DNA from: Paeniglutamicibacter antarcticus
GTDB taxonomy: Bacteria; Actinomycetota; Actinomycetes; Actinomycetales; Micrococcaceae
Length of the DNA: 64,000 nt
Direction of reading: 5' to 3'
NCBI RefSeq assembly: GCF_900010755.1
Contig: NZ_CZJT01000101.1
Location: 1 to 64,000, forward strand
Shown one piece after another: positions 33,234 to 41,930 of the stretch (the first letter of the stretch is position 1; each line of letters starts with the position of its first letter). Made by a program: the position numbers and the translations under genes. The notes under the pieces are model-generated. The model searched no databases and was not told where the DNA came from. It saw nothing but the letters and a program-made list of their open reading frames with translations.

Positions 33234-33806
33234 CTAGGCATTGTGTCCAGCGTTGTTCGTAGCCGCCCCTAGCCTACCGCCATTGCGCAGTGAAGCCTCA
33301 TGCGGGGCAGGCAGGGGCTCATCTGCTTGGGAGGCGCTCTGCTTCACCGCCTCCCAAGCCAAAGGGAGGACGCGGTTCTCAAAATGCGTTTCCAGCACGA
33401 TGGAGGAAGAAGAACGCCCCATTCCCTCGGTTGCCGAAATGGCGTCAAGAACCCGTTGAAGATCCTTGGTGGAGCGGGCCACAATCTTTACGAGCATGTC
33501 GCTGGAACCTGAAACCGTGTGCATTTCCAAGATCTCGGGAATCTTGGCCAATTCCGCGGCGACCCCGGTTTGCCCGAAATTCTGCTGGATCTGCAGTGAA
33601 CAAAAGGTGATCACCGGGTAGCCCATGGCCGAAGGATCGATGTGCGGGGCGATGCGTGTGATCACTCCGGATTCGTGGAGTCGATTCAGCCGGTTCTGGG
33701 CCGTTCCCCGGGCAACACCGAGCCGCTTGGAGCACTCCATGACTCCAAGACCGGGCTCATCGGTGAGCAGTTCGATCAAAGACACATCCAGCGAATCGAT
33801 TCTCAT
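33234..33806 (-). CDS. Lrp/AsnC-family transcriptional regulator
   Basis: The 190 residues have an N-terminal helix-turn-helix (about 3-50, with MECSKRLGVARGTAQNRLNRL) and a RAM/AsnC ligand-binding domain (about 65-140). A 45-residue tail extends beyond the core, longer than most Lrp proteins. It lies upstream of the aminotransferase-permease operon on the same strand and probably controls it in response to an amino acid. GATACT (33818-33813) ends 6 nt before the ATG, suggesting a leaderless message. Confidence 0.9.
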   Translation of the reverse strand: MRIDSLDVSLIELLTDEPGLGVMECSKRLGVARGTAQNRLNRLHESGVITRIAPHIDPSAMGYPVITFCSLQIQQNFGQTGVAAELAKIPEILEMHTVSGSSDMLVKIVARSTKDLQRVLDAISATEGMGRSSSSIVLETHFENRVLPLAWEAVKQSASQADEPLPAPHEASLRNGGRLGAATNNAGHNA

Positions 33807-33872
33807 GCGCCAAGTATCTGTTGTTTGGTGTCTCGGGCGCGAATTTGCGCACTTCCAGGAAACCGTTCGGCC

Positions 33873-35207
33873 CTAGCGTCCCAGGAGATACCGCAGATGC
33901 TCGTTGAGCATGATCCCATCGGGATCCGCTTTGTCGCGTTGAGCCAGGAAGTCATTGAAGTGTGGGTAGACCCCGGCCAGGTAATCGGAGCCTCGCGTAT
34001 GCAGCTTCCCCCAATGAGGGCGGCCGCCGTGGTGGATAAAGACCTTTTCGATAGCCTCAAAGAATTCCCTTGCCGGTTCGCCCGCATACCTGTGCACCGC
34101 AATGTAAGCGCTCTGTCGTCCGGATGCGGTCCCCAGCCAGGTGTCATCGGCGGCGGTGGCGCGAACCTCCAGCGGGAATGTGATCTTCTGCGGGTAGGCT
34201 TCCAGGACCGTGCGCACCTCGGCGAACACCAGCGGCAAGGCGGCCAACTCGACCGAGTATTCCATTTCCCGAAAACGGACTCGGCGTGGAGCCACAAAGA
34301 CGCGCTCCGACTGGTCCGTGTAGGTGCGCACAGCCAGGGTCCTGGCGGCAAGCTTGTTGATCGGCGCAACGGTGGCGGGGATTTTCGCACCCACCTGGCA
34401 TAGCGCGGCAAAGGCGGTGTTGCCCATCAGCTCATCGTTAACCAAACGGGAGTGCCACGGTACCGGGTCCAGTCGAGCTTCGTCCGGTAGGCGTGTGTTG
34501 GTCTTGGCCAGTGCCGTTTCCGTGTAGGGGAACCAGTAGAACTCCAAGTGATCGGCGAGAACCACGCGGTCAACGAACGATTCAAGCATTCCGGCAAGCG
34601 GTTCTGGTTCTTCGCGGGCCAGAAGCTTGAACCTCGGCACGCACTGGATCGTGATTTCTGTCAGCACGCCTAGTGCGCCAAGGCCCACTCGCGCGGACTG
34701 GAACAGCCCGGGGTTCTGCTCCGCTGAGCACTCACGGACCTCACCACTGGGAAGGATGATGCGCAAGGCCGTGACGGCTCCGGAAAAACCAGTGAAAGCC
34801 AGCCCTGTCCCGTGGGTCGAGGTATTGATGGCCCCGGCCAACGACTGGTGGTCGATGTCTCCCATGTTGGCCAATGCCAGGCCGTATGGTTCCAACAAAC
34901 GTCCAATGTCACGCAGCCTGGTTCCCGCTCGAAACCGAACCCGGTTGGTCAATGTATCGACATGGATAATCCCGCTGAAATAATCAAGGGAAATCAACAT
35001 GCCGTCGGTTGCGGCGATAGGCGTAAACGAGTGCGCGCCGCCGACAACTTTCAAGCTGGAAGCGGTTTCGGATGCGGAGACAAGCAGGGCGCTGATTTCG
35101 CTTTCATCCCGGGGCGCGGCAACCGCATTCGGCGTGGATACGGCGCTGGCTGCCCAGTTTCGCCACGTTCCGGTCTTCGATAGGCCTGGTATGTGTGGGC
35201 CTTTCAC
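33873..35207 (-). CDS. D-arabinono-1,4-lactone oxidase-like FAD protein
   Basis: The 444 residues have a PCMH-type FAD domain (about 25-195) and a C-terminal ALO domain. KVVGGAHSFTPIAATDG is the FAD-binding region of aldonolactone oxidases and alditol oxidases, and the C-terminal HWGK in GGRPHWGKLH is a conserved substrate-site motif. In mycobacteria the related Rv1771 is an L-gulono-1,4-lactone dehydrogenase. GTG 35207 overlaps the stop of the upstream PLP gene by 4 nt (GTGA), a standard coupled start; GTG 35243 is an alternative. Confidence 0.87.
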   Translation of the reverse strand: MKGPHIPGLSKTGTWRNWAASAVSTPNAVAAPRDESEISALLVSASETASSLKVVGGAHSFTPIAATDGMLISLDYFSGIIHVDTLTNRVRFRAGTRLRDIGRLLEPYGLALANMGDIDHQSLAGAINTSTHGTGLAFTGFSGAVTALRIILPSGEVRECSAEQNPGLFQSARVGLGALGVLTEITIQCVPRFKLLAREEPEPLAGMLESFVDRVVLADHLEFYWFPYTETALAKTNTRLPDEARLDPVPWHSRLVNDELMGNTAFAALCQVGAKIPATVAPINKLAARTLAVRTYTDQSERVFVAPRRVRFREMEYSVELAALPLVFAEVRTVLEAYPQKITFPLEVRATAADDTWLGTASGRQSAYIAVHRYAGEPAREFFEAIEKVFIHHGGRPHWGKLHTRGSDYLAGVYPHFNDFLAQRDKADPDGIMLNEHLRYLLGR

Positions 35208-36460
35208 AGGAACGCTTTCCCTTCCGCCCTGTACGTTGGCCACGAATCAATGATGCTTCCGTGGGAATATACGGCGATTTGCAGCAACCGCTCGGCGGGC
35301 TCCCCTGCCTTGGCATGCCTGAAAAACACGGTGTCGCCAAGGGCAAGGTGCCGTGCAGCATCCCCGCTCAGTGGAGTCTGGACCTCGCCAGGGCCCTCCG
35401 TGGCGTGGTACTTCAAGCCAGGGGGCCAAGCCACGGTAGGCAGCCTGTCTTGCCCTGCCGGGCCCGAGGCCGCCCAGCCGCCGCCCAAAACTGTGACGGT
35501 AGATGGGCCCGGCCGGCGGACCACGTTCAGGCCAAAGAACAGTGCATGCTTGGGTTGAAAATGCCGATATCCATCGAAGAGTCCCGGGCCAAAAAGTCCC
35601 GAACCGGCCGCCACCTCGGTGACTGCGGGTTCCCGGGCAGTGGATTCGAGTGAACCCGTGCCGCCCCCGTTCACAAATTCCAGGTCCACCAGGGTATTGA
35701 GGGCGGCGACTGCCTCCGCACGGCGCGCGCGGATATCGGCTGCAGAAGCACCCTGCATGGCACGAACGGCCGCTCCCTTGAGGCCTGAAGCCGCATTTCC
35801 GACTCCTGCGATCTGCCCCTCGTAAGCCATCAAGCCCACGAGGCGAATGTTGCTGCGGCGCAGGAGCGAAACGGCAAGCCGGGTGACATCGGCGGAGGTT
35901 CGAAGCGGTGAACGTGCGGCACCAATGCTGATGCCGCGGACGGGGCGGTACGCCGCGTCCATGTCGATGGCGACCCTGATAACTTGGTGCCCCGGGGCTG
36001 CGCGGTCCAGTAGGTCGATCTGTTCGATGTCGTCAACCATGAGCGTGACGGTTTCACGTGCAACATCGCTGGCAGCCAGGTCCCTCAGCGCCGAGGGATC
36101 CGTGCACGGATAACCGACCACCACGTCCTTGATCCCGGATTCGGCAAGCCAGACCGCCTCTTGAACTGTAAATGCCAGAACCCCCGCATAGCCGGGCATG
36201 CCCAGGGTGTGTTCCAAGGCGCGGCGGACGCGCAAGGATTTAGAGGCAACACGGATCGGCTTCCCGCACGCGCGCTTCACCAAATCCCGCGCGTTTGCCT
36301 CAAAATGTTCAAGATCCAACAACCCCACCGGGCGCGAAACAAGATTTGCTGCTTCGAGGGCTTCGTCGTATGACTCGAAGCGGACAGCGGCAGCCAGGTC
36401 TTCCGCCCGACTACCTGTTGGGTTTGCGTAAAGCACCGACCGTCTCCTCGTTTCAACCAT
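35204..36460 (-). CDS. Fold-type III PLP enzyme (D-threonine aldolase / D-serine dehydratase-like)
   Basis: The 418 residues have the alanine-racemase-like barrel with the PLP Lys in RVASKSLRVR (about 74), and a C-terminal domain ending in YRAEGKAFL. D-serine dehydratases and D-threonine aldolases share this fold and normally bind a metal through a C-terminal H-x-C or H-x-D pair; here the matching place appears to read FRHAKAGE, so the second ligand may be missing. It is coupled to the lactone-oxidase-like gene by a 4-nt overlap. The substrate is unknown. Confidence 0.82.
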   Translation of the reverse strand: MVETRRRSVLYANPTGSRAEDLAAAVRFESYDEALEAANLVSRPVGLLDLEHFEANARDLVKRACGKPIRVASKSLRVRRALEHTLGMPGYAGVLAFTVQEAVWLAESGIKDVVVGYPCTDPSALRDLAASDVARETVTLMVDDIEQIDLLDRAAPGHQVIRVAIDMDAAYRPVRGISIGAARSPLRTSADVTRLAVSLLRRSNIRLVGLMAYEGQIAGVGNAASGLKGAAVRAMQGASAADIRARRAEAVAALNTLVDLEFVNGGGTGSLESTAREPAVTEVAAGSGLFGPGLFDGYRHFQPKHALFFGLNVVRRPGPSTVTVLGGGWAASGPAGQDRLPTVAWPPGLKYHATEGPGEVQTPLSGDAARHLALGDTVFFRHAKAGEPAERLLQIAVYSHGSIIDSWPTYRAEGKAFL

Positions 36461-36484
36461 TGCGAGTGATCCCCGTCACCTTGG

Positions 36485-36496
36485 GTTGAGCTCAAC
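36485..36496. promoter_or_regulatory. 12-bp palindrome before the PLP/flavoprotein operon
   Basis: GTTGAGCTCAAC is a perfect palindrome 25 nt before the start of the PLP gene, in the 93-bp divergent interval shared with the hydrolase at 36554. An operator for either unit is plausible. Confidence 0.45.
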
Positions 36497-36553
36497 TTAT
36501 CACTTAGCCGGGCCCAAAAAGGACGAGGTGGGCAAACTGGTTACGCTTGGTGC

Positions 36554-37177
36554 ATGGACGAGGCAATCTATTCCAAAGAAGCTGCTCAACGCGGCAATAC
36601 CGACCTGGTGATAGTGCTTCACGGGTACGGTTCAAATCCCGAACGCATGCTTCAGTGGTTCGACGCGCTACCCGCGGGGGTCACCGGTGCGGCCCTCAGT
36701 GGCCCGTTGGATGTCGGGGGCGACCGTGGCTGGTTCCTGCTCGACTACTTCCTGGCCAATGATTTCGCCGAAGTGGTGGCCGCGGCACAGCGAGTTTTCG
36801 ACTGGCAGGACAGGTATGCGATTGGCTATCGGTCGATCAGTTTGTTGGGTCATTCGCAGGGAATGGCCATGGCAACCACATTGCATCGCTTGCGCCCGGA
36901 ACACTACAGGGCGGTAGTTGGACTCAGTGGATTTGTGCTGTCCAATGAGCTGTTGAATCTCACTGATGTGGAGCCGGCACCGGGTCGTGGCGTCCCGTTC
37001 TTCTGGGGGCGAGACCCCCAGGATGTGGTGATCAACCCAGATGCCGTGGAGTACACGGGAGCTTGGCTGGAGTCCCACGCTTCGTTGACCTCGCGCCGCT
37101 ATCCGGGAATGGGGCACGGGTTCGGGCCAGAGGAAAAGCGCGACGTCACAGCCTTCTTGAAGCACTATCTGAGGTAA
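36554..37177 (+). CDS. Carboxylesterase/phospholipase-type alpha/beta hydrolase
   Basis: The 207-residue protein is a minimal alpha/beta hydrolase of the phospholipase/carboxylesterase type. VIVLHGYGSN is the oxyanion-hole strand, GHSQGMAMA the nucleophile elbow (Ser about 98), DPQDVVINPD holds a candidate Asp, and GMGHGFG the catalytic His. No signal peptide is seen. TACGCT (36542-36547) ends 6 nt before the ATG with no ribosome binding site, indicating a likely leaderless mRNA. Confidence 0.87.
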   Translation: MDEAIYSKEAAQRGNTDLVIVLHGYGSNPERMLQWFDALPAGVTGAALSGPLDVGGDRGWFLLDYFLANDFAEVVAAAQRVFDWQDRYAIGYRSISLLGHSQGMAMATTLHRLRPEHYRAVVGLSGFVLSNELLNLTDVEPAPGRGVPFFWGRDPQDVVINPDAVEYTGAWLESHASLTSRRYPGMGHGFGPEEKRDVTAFLKHYLR

Positions 37178-37337
37178 GAGGCTCGGGCGTGGAGGTATCG
37201 CCAATCAACCGGATGGTGGATCCGTATCGCGGAGACCCTCGGCAGACTGAGGGGAGCAGCGGTTGTGGTTTTGTATCCGATTGACCCAACCGGTTGTATT
37301 CACGGTTCGGATTTCACCGATTGGGAGTGTCACCAAG

Positions 37338-37799
37338 ATGATGCGGTTGTTGTATACGGCTTTTGCTTTCGGAATTACCGGGGTGCTCTCCGGCCTCTAC
37401 TACAGGGAACTGACCAAGACCCACGGTTTCTTTGACCGTTCGGCCTCTCAGCTTCCGCTGGTACATACCCACCTGCTGGTTCTCGGGTTTGTTTTCCTGT
37501 TGATCGTGATGGCGCTTGAACGAATCTTCAACATCTCAGCAGCCGCCCCACGTGCCTTTAGCTGGTTCTACTGGTTCTGGACCGCAGGCGTTGCGATAAC
37601 CGGCGGCATGATGCTGGTTACGGGAACCCTGGTGGTGCTCGGTGCCGACGCGAGCTCGGCGGCATTGGCTGGAATTGCCGGGCTGGGGCACATTGCCCTG
37701 ACCGTGGCGGTGGTGCTGCTTTTAGTTGCGTTGCGTTCCGCGGTCAAGGAAGACGGTTCAATGGCTAACCGTGGACGGCCGGCCGTCGAAAACGCTTAG
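37338..37799 (+). CDS. DUF2871-type membrane protein
   Basis: The 153 residues contain four membrane helices (about 5-25, 45-65, 80-102 and 110-135) and match the DUF2871 pattern, including GLYYRELTKTHGF and the LPLVHTHLLVLGF segment whose histidines could bind a metal or haem. The function is unknown. ATG 37338 is chosen because the longer frame starts with an unconvincing N-terminus. It converges on the SHOCT protein with a terminator between. Confidence 0.75.
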   Translation: MMRLLYTAFAFGITGVLSGLYYRELTKTHGFFDRSASQLPLVHTHLLVLGFVFLLIVMALERIFNISAAAPRAFSWFYWFWTAGVAITGGMMLVTGTLVVLGADASSAALAGIAGLGHIALTVAVVLLLVALRSAVKEDGSMANRGRPAVENA

Positions 37800-37808
37800 G
37801 GTTTGAAA

Positions 37809-37857
37809 ATGAGGGCTGGTTTCGAGTATCGATCCGATGCTTGAAACCAGTCCTCAT
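37809..37857. terminator. Bidirectional terminator
   Basis: 15-nt arms (ATGAGGGCTGGTTTC 37809-37823 with GAAACCAGTCCTCAT 37843-37857) pair with one G-U. It lies between the converging DUF2871 and SHOCT genes. Confidence 0.85.
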
Positions 37858-37898
37858 GGATCCTGCGGGAATTGGCGTAGTGCTATTTGCCGGAAAGC

Positions 37899-38309
37899 CT
37901 AGGCCAGCGCCTTGGCCTTCAGCGTAGCGAATTCCTCGGCGGTGATGGTTCCGTTATCGAGAAGTGCCTTGGCGTCTGCAATCTGTTGGCCTGCGGACGG
38001 GGCCAATACGAGCGAGCGAAGGTGCGCTTCGGTGCTGTCCACGGCTTCGGCAGAACGCTGCTGCTGGCGTATCGCCATGCCGCGACCTCGAACGATTAGA
38101 TAGATCAGCGAGGTGACCACCGGAAGCACGATGAGAAGCAGTGTCCAGAGTGCCTTGAACCACCCGTCGAGGTTGCTGTCACGGAAGAGGTCCGTGATGA
38201 TCTGGAAAAGCACAACCAGGTATGACAAGAACAAGAAAACTATGACCAGAGACCAAAGTGTTTCAACGAAACTCACGACAATTCCATTCATAGAAGATGG
38301 GTGTGGCAT
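37899..38309 (-). CDS. Membrane protein with PLDc_N-like helices and a C-terminal SHOCT domain
   Basis: The 136 residues have two membrane helices near the N-terminus (about 17-37 and 50-70, the second reading ALWTLLLIVLPVVTSLIYLI), a basic stretch, and a C-terminal SHOCT domain (about 105-134: IADAKALLDNGTITAEEFATLK). The fold combination is common in actinobacteria and its role is unknown. An internal ATG at 38291 is an alternative start. Confidence 0.8.
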   Translation of the reverse strand: MPHPSSMNGIVVSFVETLWSLVIVFLFLSYLVVLFQIITDLFRDSNLDGWFKALWTLLLIVLPVVTSLIYLIVRGRGMAIRQQQRSAEAVDSTEAHLRSLVLAPSAGQQIADAKALLDNGTITAEEFATLKAKALA

Positions 38310-38640
38310 TTGTCATTCCGCACCCAGAATATTTTTATCATAGCTTCAGTGGAGGGTCGTTGCGCCGATTTTACTGATTGTTGAGACCCAAGGATTGCCT
38401 ATATATCAAGGATCCCACCTGCTGTGTTTGCTTTGCCACGCCACATATTACGATTTTTTGTACCACCGAAATTTATGAAGGGCATTCACGAAAAGAAACA
38501 AGGCAATTTACAAGGCGGCGGGCGGCGGATCCCTGCCGCATTGTGCATCAACGGGCCGACCAACTTAATGCAGTGCCCTTTCGCCCTGCGAGTAACACCG
38601 GTGCCCTAACGCCATGGCTGCACTTAGAGTTGAGAACAGA
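38310..38640. other. Intergenic interval without a recognised gene
   Basis: About 330 bases, more AT-rich than the surroundings, lie between two divergent genes. They presumably hold both promoters. Short frames here have no ribosome binding site or family resemblance. I see no hairpin strong enough to name. Confidence 0.4.
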
Positions 38641-39492
38641 ATGAAAAAGAACCCGATTACCTCCAGCGTTATTGGCCCCGACGGTAAACCAGTGGCAGGA
38701 ATCCAAGGCGCCATCATGAAGGCCGTGGGAGTTCAGCGGCCGCTCGTTCTTGCTTATTTGCGCAGGCTGCGACGCAAACATCCTGACTACACGGCGGCGG
38801 AACTCGCAAAGCTGGTCGAGCGTGACTATCTGCTGGCCATTACCGGCTCCGGTGCGGCAGTCGGTGCCACGGCAGCGTTGCCGGTGGTTGGAACGGTCGC
38901 GGCCCTGGGGTTTTCCGCCGCGGCAACTGTCGGCTTCCTTGAAGCCAGTGCGCTTTACGGTCAATCGCTTGCCGAACTCCACGGCATCACCACCGAAAAC
39001 CCTGACAAGGCGCGCCTGCTGGTCATGGCGATCCTGCTTGGCGATGAGGGAAGCTCGATGATCTCGTCATTGACGCACCAAGTCGCGGGCCGTGGGAGTG
39101 GTCCCATCAAGGGATGGGCAGCAATGTTTGGAGCCAACAAGCCGGCCAGCCTGTGGAGCACCATGCAGGGGACCATGCAAAAAACCTTCATGAAGAAGAT
39201 GCTCGCCACTCAGGGAGCCTCCATGCTGGGCAGGGTTGTGCCCTTCGGTATTGGTGCTGCGATTGGCGGCATCGGAAACAGGTACCTGGGTAAACGAGTT
39301 ATCGAGGCTGCCGGACTCGCGTTCGGGACGATTCCCGCCTCGATTCCCGGACAACTGCTCACTGACAACGAACGTCATGCCGGCCATGGTGTTGTCGTGC
39401 GGCAAGCGGAGACCGTCGGCATGGATGCCGCCACGGCGGTCGAGACGGAGATCGAAGCGGAACGGCTCCGCCGCAAGAACACTTTAGGGTAG
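38641..39492 (+). CDS. EcsC-like protein of unknown function
   Basis: The 283 residues include a glycine/alanine-rich hydrophobic hairpin (about 65-110, with ITGSGAAVGATAALPVVGTV) that could insert in the membrane, then LLVMAILLGDEG and a second hydrophobic region (about 195-220). The plan resembles EcsC-type proteins, but similarity is only suggestive. ATG 38641 is preferred, with GAGAACAG before it; ATG 38614 has no ribosome binding site. It converges on the DUF445 gene with 6 nt between the stops. Confidence 0.65.
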   Translation: MKKNPITSSVIGPDGKPVAGIQGAIMKAVGVQRPLVLAYLRRLRRKHPDYTAAELAKLVERDYLLAITGSGAAVGATAALPVVGTVAALGFSAAATVGFLEASALYGQSLAELHGITTENPDKARLLVMAILLGDEGSSMISSLTHQVAGRGSGPIKGWAAMFGANKPASLWSTMQGTMQKTFMKKMLATQGASMLGRVVPFGIGAAIGGIGNRYLGKRVIEAAGLAFGTIPASIPGQLLTDNERHAGHGVVVRQAETVGMDAATAVETEIEAERLRRKNTLG

Positions 39493-39498
39493 GCGCGT

Positions 39499-40773
39499 CT
39501 AACGCAGCAGTGCGTTGGCGACCGTGAAGATGATGAGCCCTGCCAACGACCCGACGACGGTGCCGTTGATGCGGATGAACTGTAGGTCACGGCCCACTTG
39601 GAGCTCGATCTTGTCGCTCGTTTCCTTGCCGTCCCAGCGGGCAACGGTGTCGGTAATCAGCGAGGTGATTTGTCCCCGGTAATTTTCAATGACGTACCCG
39701 GCCGCATTGGATACCCAGTTGTTCACCTTGGTGGCAAGCTGCGCGTCTTCACTGAGTCGGCGGCCAAAGTCGCTGATTCCGGCGACCATTGATCGACGCA
39801 GCTCGGACTGGGGGTTGCCCATGGCATCCAGTAGAGCTGCCTTGATTGAAGACCAGCTTGTGGCGGCTAACTCACGCAATTGCGGATCGCCCAGAAGGGA
39901 GTGCTTGAGCGATTCGACCTTTTCGACCATCACCGGATCGTTCTGCATGTCCGTGGCAAATGTCTTAAGCCACTCGTCGATACTCAAGCGCATGGGGTGG
40001 TCAGGATTAGCGCGGACCCCAGCAACAAACTTGCTCAGTTCCCTGTGGATTTTTTCGCCCAGCAAGGTGTCCACCAGCGAGGGAACCCACGACGGAGAGT
40101 GCTGGGCCACCGTGGAGACGATCATCTGGCGGTTGGCTGCCACCCACTTTTCCGCGCGTTCGGCCAACAGGTCCACGGCTGGCTTATGGTGCCCGTCCTC
40201 AATGACACGCTGCACGATCCGTCCCAGGGTGGAAGACCATTCCGGGGCAAGCATGTGTTTCTTGGCCAGCGTTTCGATAAGCGCCAGCACATCCCTGTCG
40301 TCAAGCACCTCGAGAACCGCTGCAATGACGGTGGTCGCCTCCTGGGCGACGCGTTCGGCGGATTCTTCCTTGGCCAGCCACCGGCCGGTGCTGCCGGCGA
40401 CATCGAGTTGCCGGAGTTTGGTGTCGACGACTTCCCTGGAGAGGAAGTTTTCCTGAACGAACTCACCAAGGCTCTCGCCGATCTGGTCTTTCTTGCGTTC
40501 AATGATTGCCGTATGCGGAATTTTCAAACCCATGGGATGGCGGAAAAGCGCGGTGACCGCAAACCAATCGGCCAGTGCGCCAACCATGCCGCCCTCTGCC
40601 GCGGCGCGCACATATTCCAGCCAGGGATAGCGGCCCTGCAGCGCGAATGCCACGGCAAAGACGACCGCCATGACGATGAGCAGCCCGGTGGCAACTCGTT
40701 TCATATGGCGCAGCGCGGAAGCCTTGGCTGCGTTGTTTTCCGCAGCGAGTGAAGAAGATGGGGGTGTTGACAT
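39499..40773 (-). CDS. DUF445-family membrane protein
   Basis: The 424-residue protein belongs to DUF445. Two N-terminal hydrophobic segments (about 27-46 and 55-72) include GGMVGALADWFAVTALFRHP, the family signature, followed by IPHTAIIERKKDQIGESLG. A long helical middle region and a C-terminal hydrophobic anchor (INGTVVGSLAGLIIFTVANALL) complete it. The function of the family is not established. ATG 40773 is chosen, with GGGAG about 10 nt upstream. Confidence 0.85.
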   Translation of the reverse strand: MSTPPSSSLAAENNAAKASALRHMKRVATGLLIVMAVVFAVAFALQGRYPWLEYVRAAAEGGMVGALADWFAVTALFRHPMGLKIPHTAIIERKKDQIGESLGEFVQENFLSREVVDTKLRQLDVAGSTGRWLAKEESAERVAQEATTVIAAVLEVLDDRDVLALIETLAKKHMLAPEWSSTLGRIVQRVIEDGHHKPAVDLLAERAEKWVAANRQMIVSTVAQHSPSWVPSLVDTLLGEKIHRELSKFVAGVRANPDHPMRLSIDEWLKTFATDMQNDPVMVEKVESLKHSLLGDPQLRELAATSWSSIKAALLDAMGNPQSELRRSMVAGISDFGRRLSEDAQLATKVNNWVSNAAGYVIENYRGQITSLITDTVARWDGKETSDKIELQVGRDLQFIRINGTVVGSLAGLIIFTVANALLR

Positions 40774-40887
40774 TGGAAGTTGCTCCCGCGCCTGAAAGAT
40801 TGATGGAACAGGGTTCCACGATAGTTCACAGGTTGTCCGGTGTGGCCGGATACGCGCCAGACGGCCCGAGGTTGTAGCGTGAAACGC

Positions 40888-41745
40888 ATGAAAACCCTTG
40901 TCTATGCACACCGCGGTTCTTCCAAGGCCTACGCCGAAAATACCCGTGCCGCTTACCTGCAGGCACTGGCTGACGGCGCAGATGGCATTGAATGCGACAT
41001 CCACTTGAGCTCGGATGGATTCGTTGTCTGCCACCACGACCCCACCGTCGACAGGACATCGGATTCCACGGGCAGGGTCGGAGAAAAAACCCTTGAAGAA
41101 TTGAAGGGCCTGGACTTTGCATCGTGGAAGAATCCGTCAATCCCTGAGGAATTCGGGGCATTGAACGAGCAGCTGGTCACCCTGCGTGAATTGGTGCAAC
41201 TCATGCAGAACGCGGGACGGGAAATTGGGCTGGCCGTGGAAATCAAACACCCTAGCCCGTTCGGGCGGAAGCTCGAAGAAGCAATGCTTGCCGAGCTTGC
41301 GTTTCTGGGATGGGAAGCGGGAGACTCCCGAATCGGCAACATCTACATCACGTTCATGAGCTTTGACCCCGGGTCTGTGCGTTACCTGCTCGAACGGATC
41401 CCCGCGACACACGTGTGCCAGCTGGTGACCGAAGTCGACGAAGAATGGATTGACGAGCTGTTGCTGGCCGGGGACGCTGACCGTGCCGGTGTCGCCGCGG
41501 TGCTGGCCCAGGCCATGACCCACGGTGTTGAACTCTTGGACTCGGGTGTTCCACAGCTTGCCGGGCCTGGGGTTGCCTATGTGCGTGAGCACCCTTCGAC
41601 CATCGCCGGCTGGCTGGCCCGCGGAGCAACTTTCAGGGTCTGGACGGTGGATGATCCAAAAGATGCGACGTACTTGGTGGGCTTGGGCGTCGCGCAGCTA
41701 ACGAGCAACGTCCCGGCACTCATCAAGTCCCACCTAGGGGCTTGA
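40888..41745 (+). CDS. Glycerophosphodiester phosphodiesterase
   Basis: GDPD enzymes cleave glycerophosphodiesters to glycerol-3-phosphate and an alcohol. The 285 residues have the GDPD motifs AHRGSSKAYAENT at the N-terminus, the metal ligands in IECDIHLSSDG and the catalytic His in VVCHHDPTVDRTS; the late FRVWTVDDP is also typical. No signal peptide is present, so it is cytoplasmic. ATG 40888 lies 7 nt after TAGCGT (40875-40880), suggesting a leaderless start; GTG 40879, 7 nt after GAGG, is the alternative. Confidence 0.92.
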   Translation: MKTLVYAHRGSSKAYAENTRAAYLQALADGADGIECDIHLSSDGFVVCHHDPTVDRTSDSTGRVGEKTLEELKGLDFASWKNPSIPEEFGALNEQLVTLRELVQLMQNAGREIGLAVEIKHPSPFGRKLEEAMLAELAFLGWEAGDSRIGNIYITFMSFDPGSVRYLLERIPATHVCQLVTEVDEEWIDELLLAGDADRAGVAAVLAQAMTHGVELLDSGVPQLAGPGVAYVREHPSTIAGWLARGATFRVWTVDDPKDATYLVGLGVAQLTSNVPALIKSHLGA

Positions 41746-41883
41746 TGCTTCGGCCCGGCACAAATACGGTGCTCGCACGCCATGGGAATGGCCATGTTTT
41801 CATTGGCGGGATCATCCTTTACCCCCGACGGCACCCACGTGAGCGCTGCTGGGCCTCCGGCAGGCAGGAAGTTCGCACTTAAA

Positions 41884-41919
41884 GCAGATCGCCCTGGCAG
41901 TGGCGTCAAGACGATCTGC
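41884..41919. terminator. Weak hairpin between converging genes
   Basis: GCAGATCG (41884-41891) pairs with CGATCTGC (41912-41919) around a 20-nt loop, just before the converging HdeD-type gene. The rest of 41746-41930 contains no gene I can support. Confidence 0.45.
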
Positions 41920-41930
41920 GGGTCAAGGTC

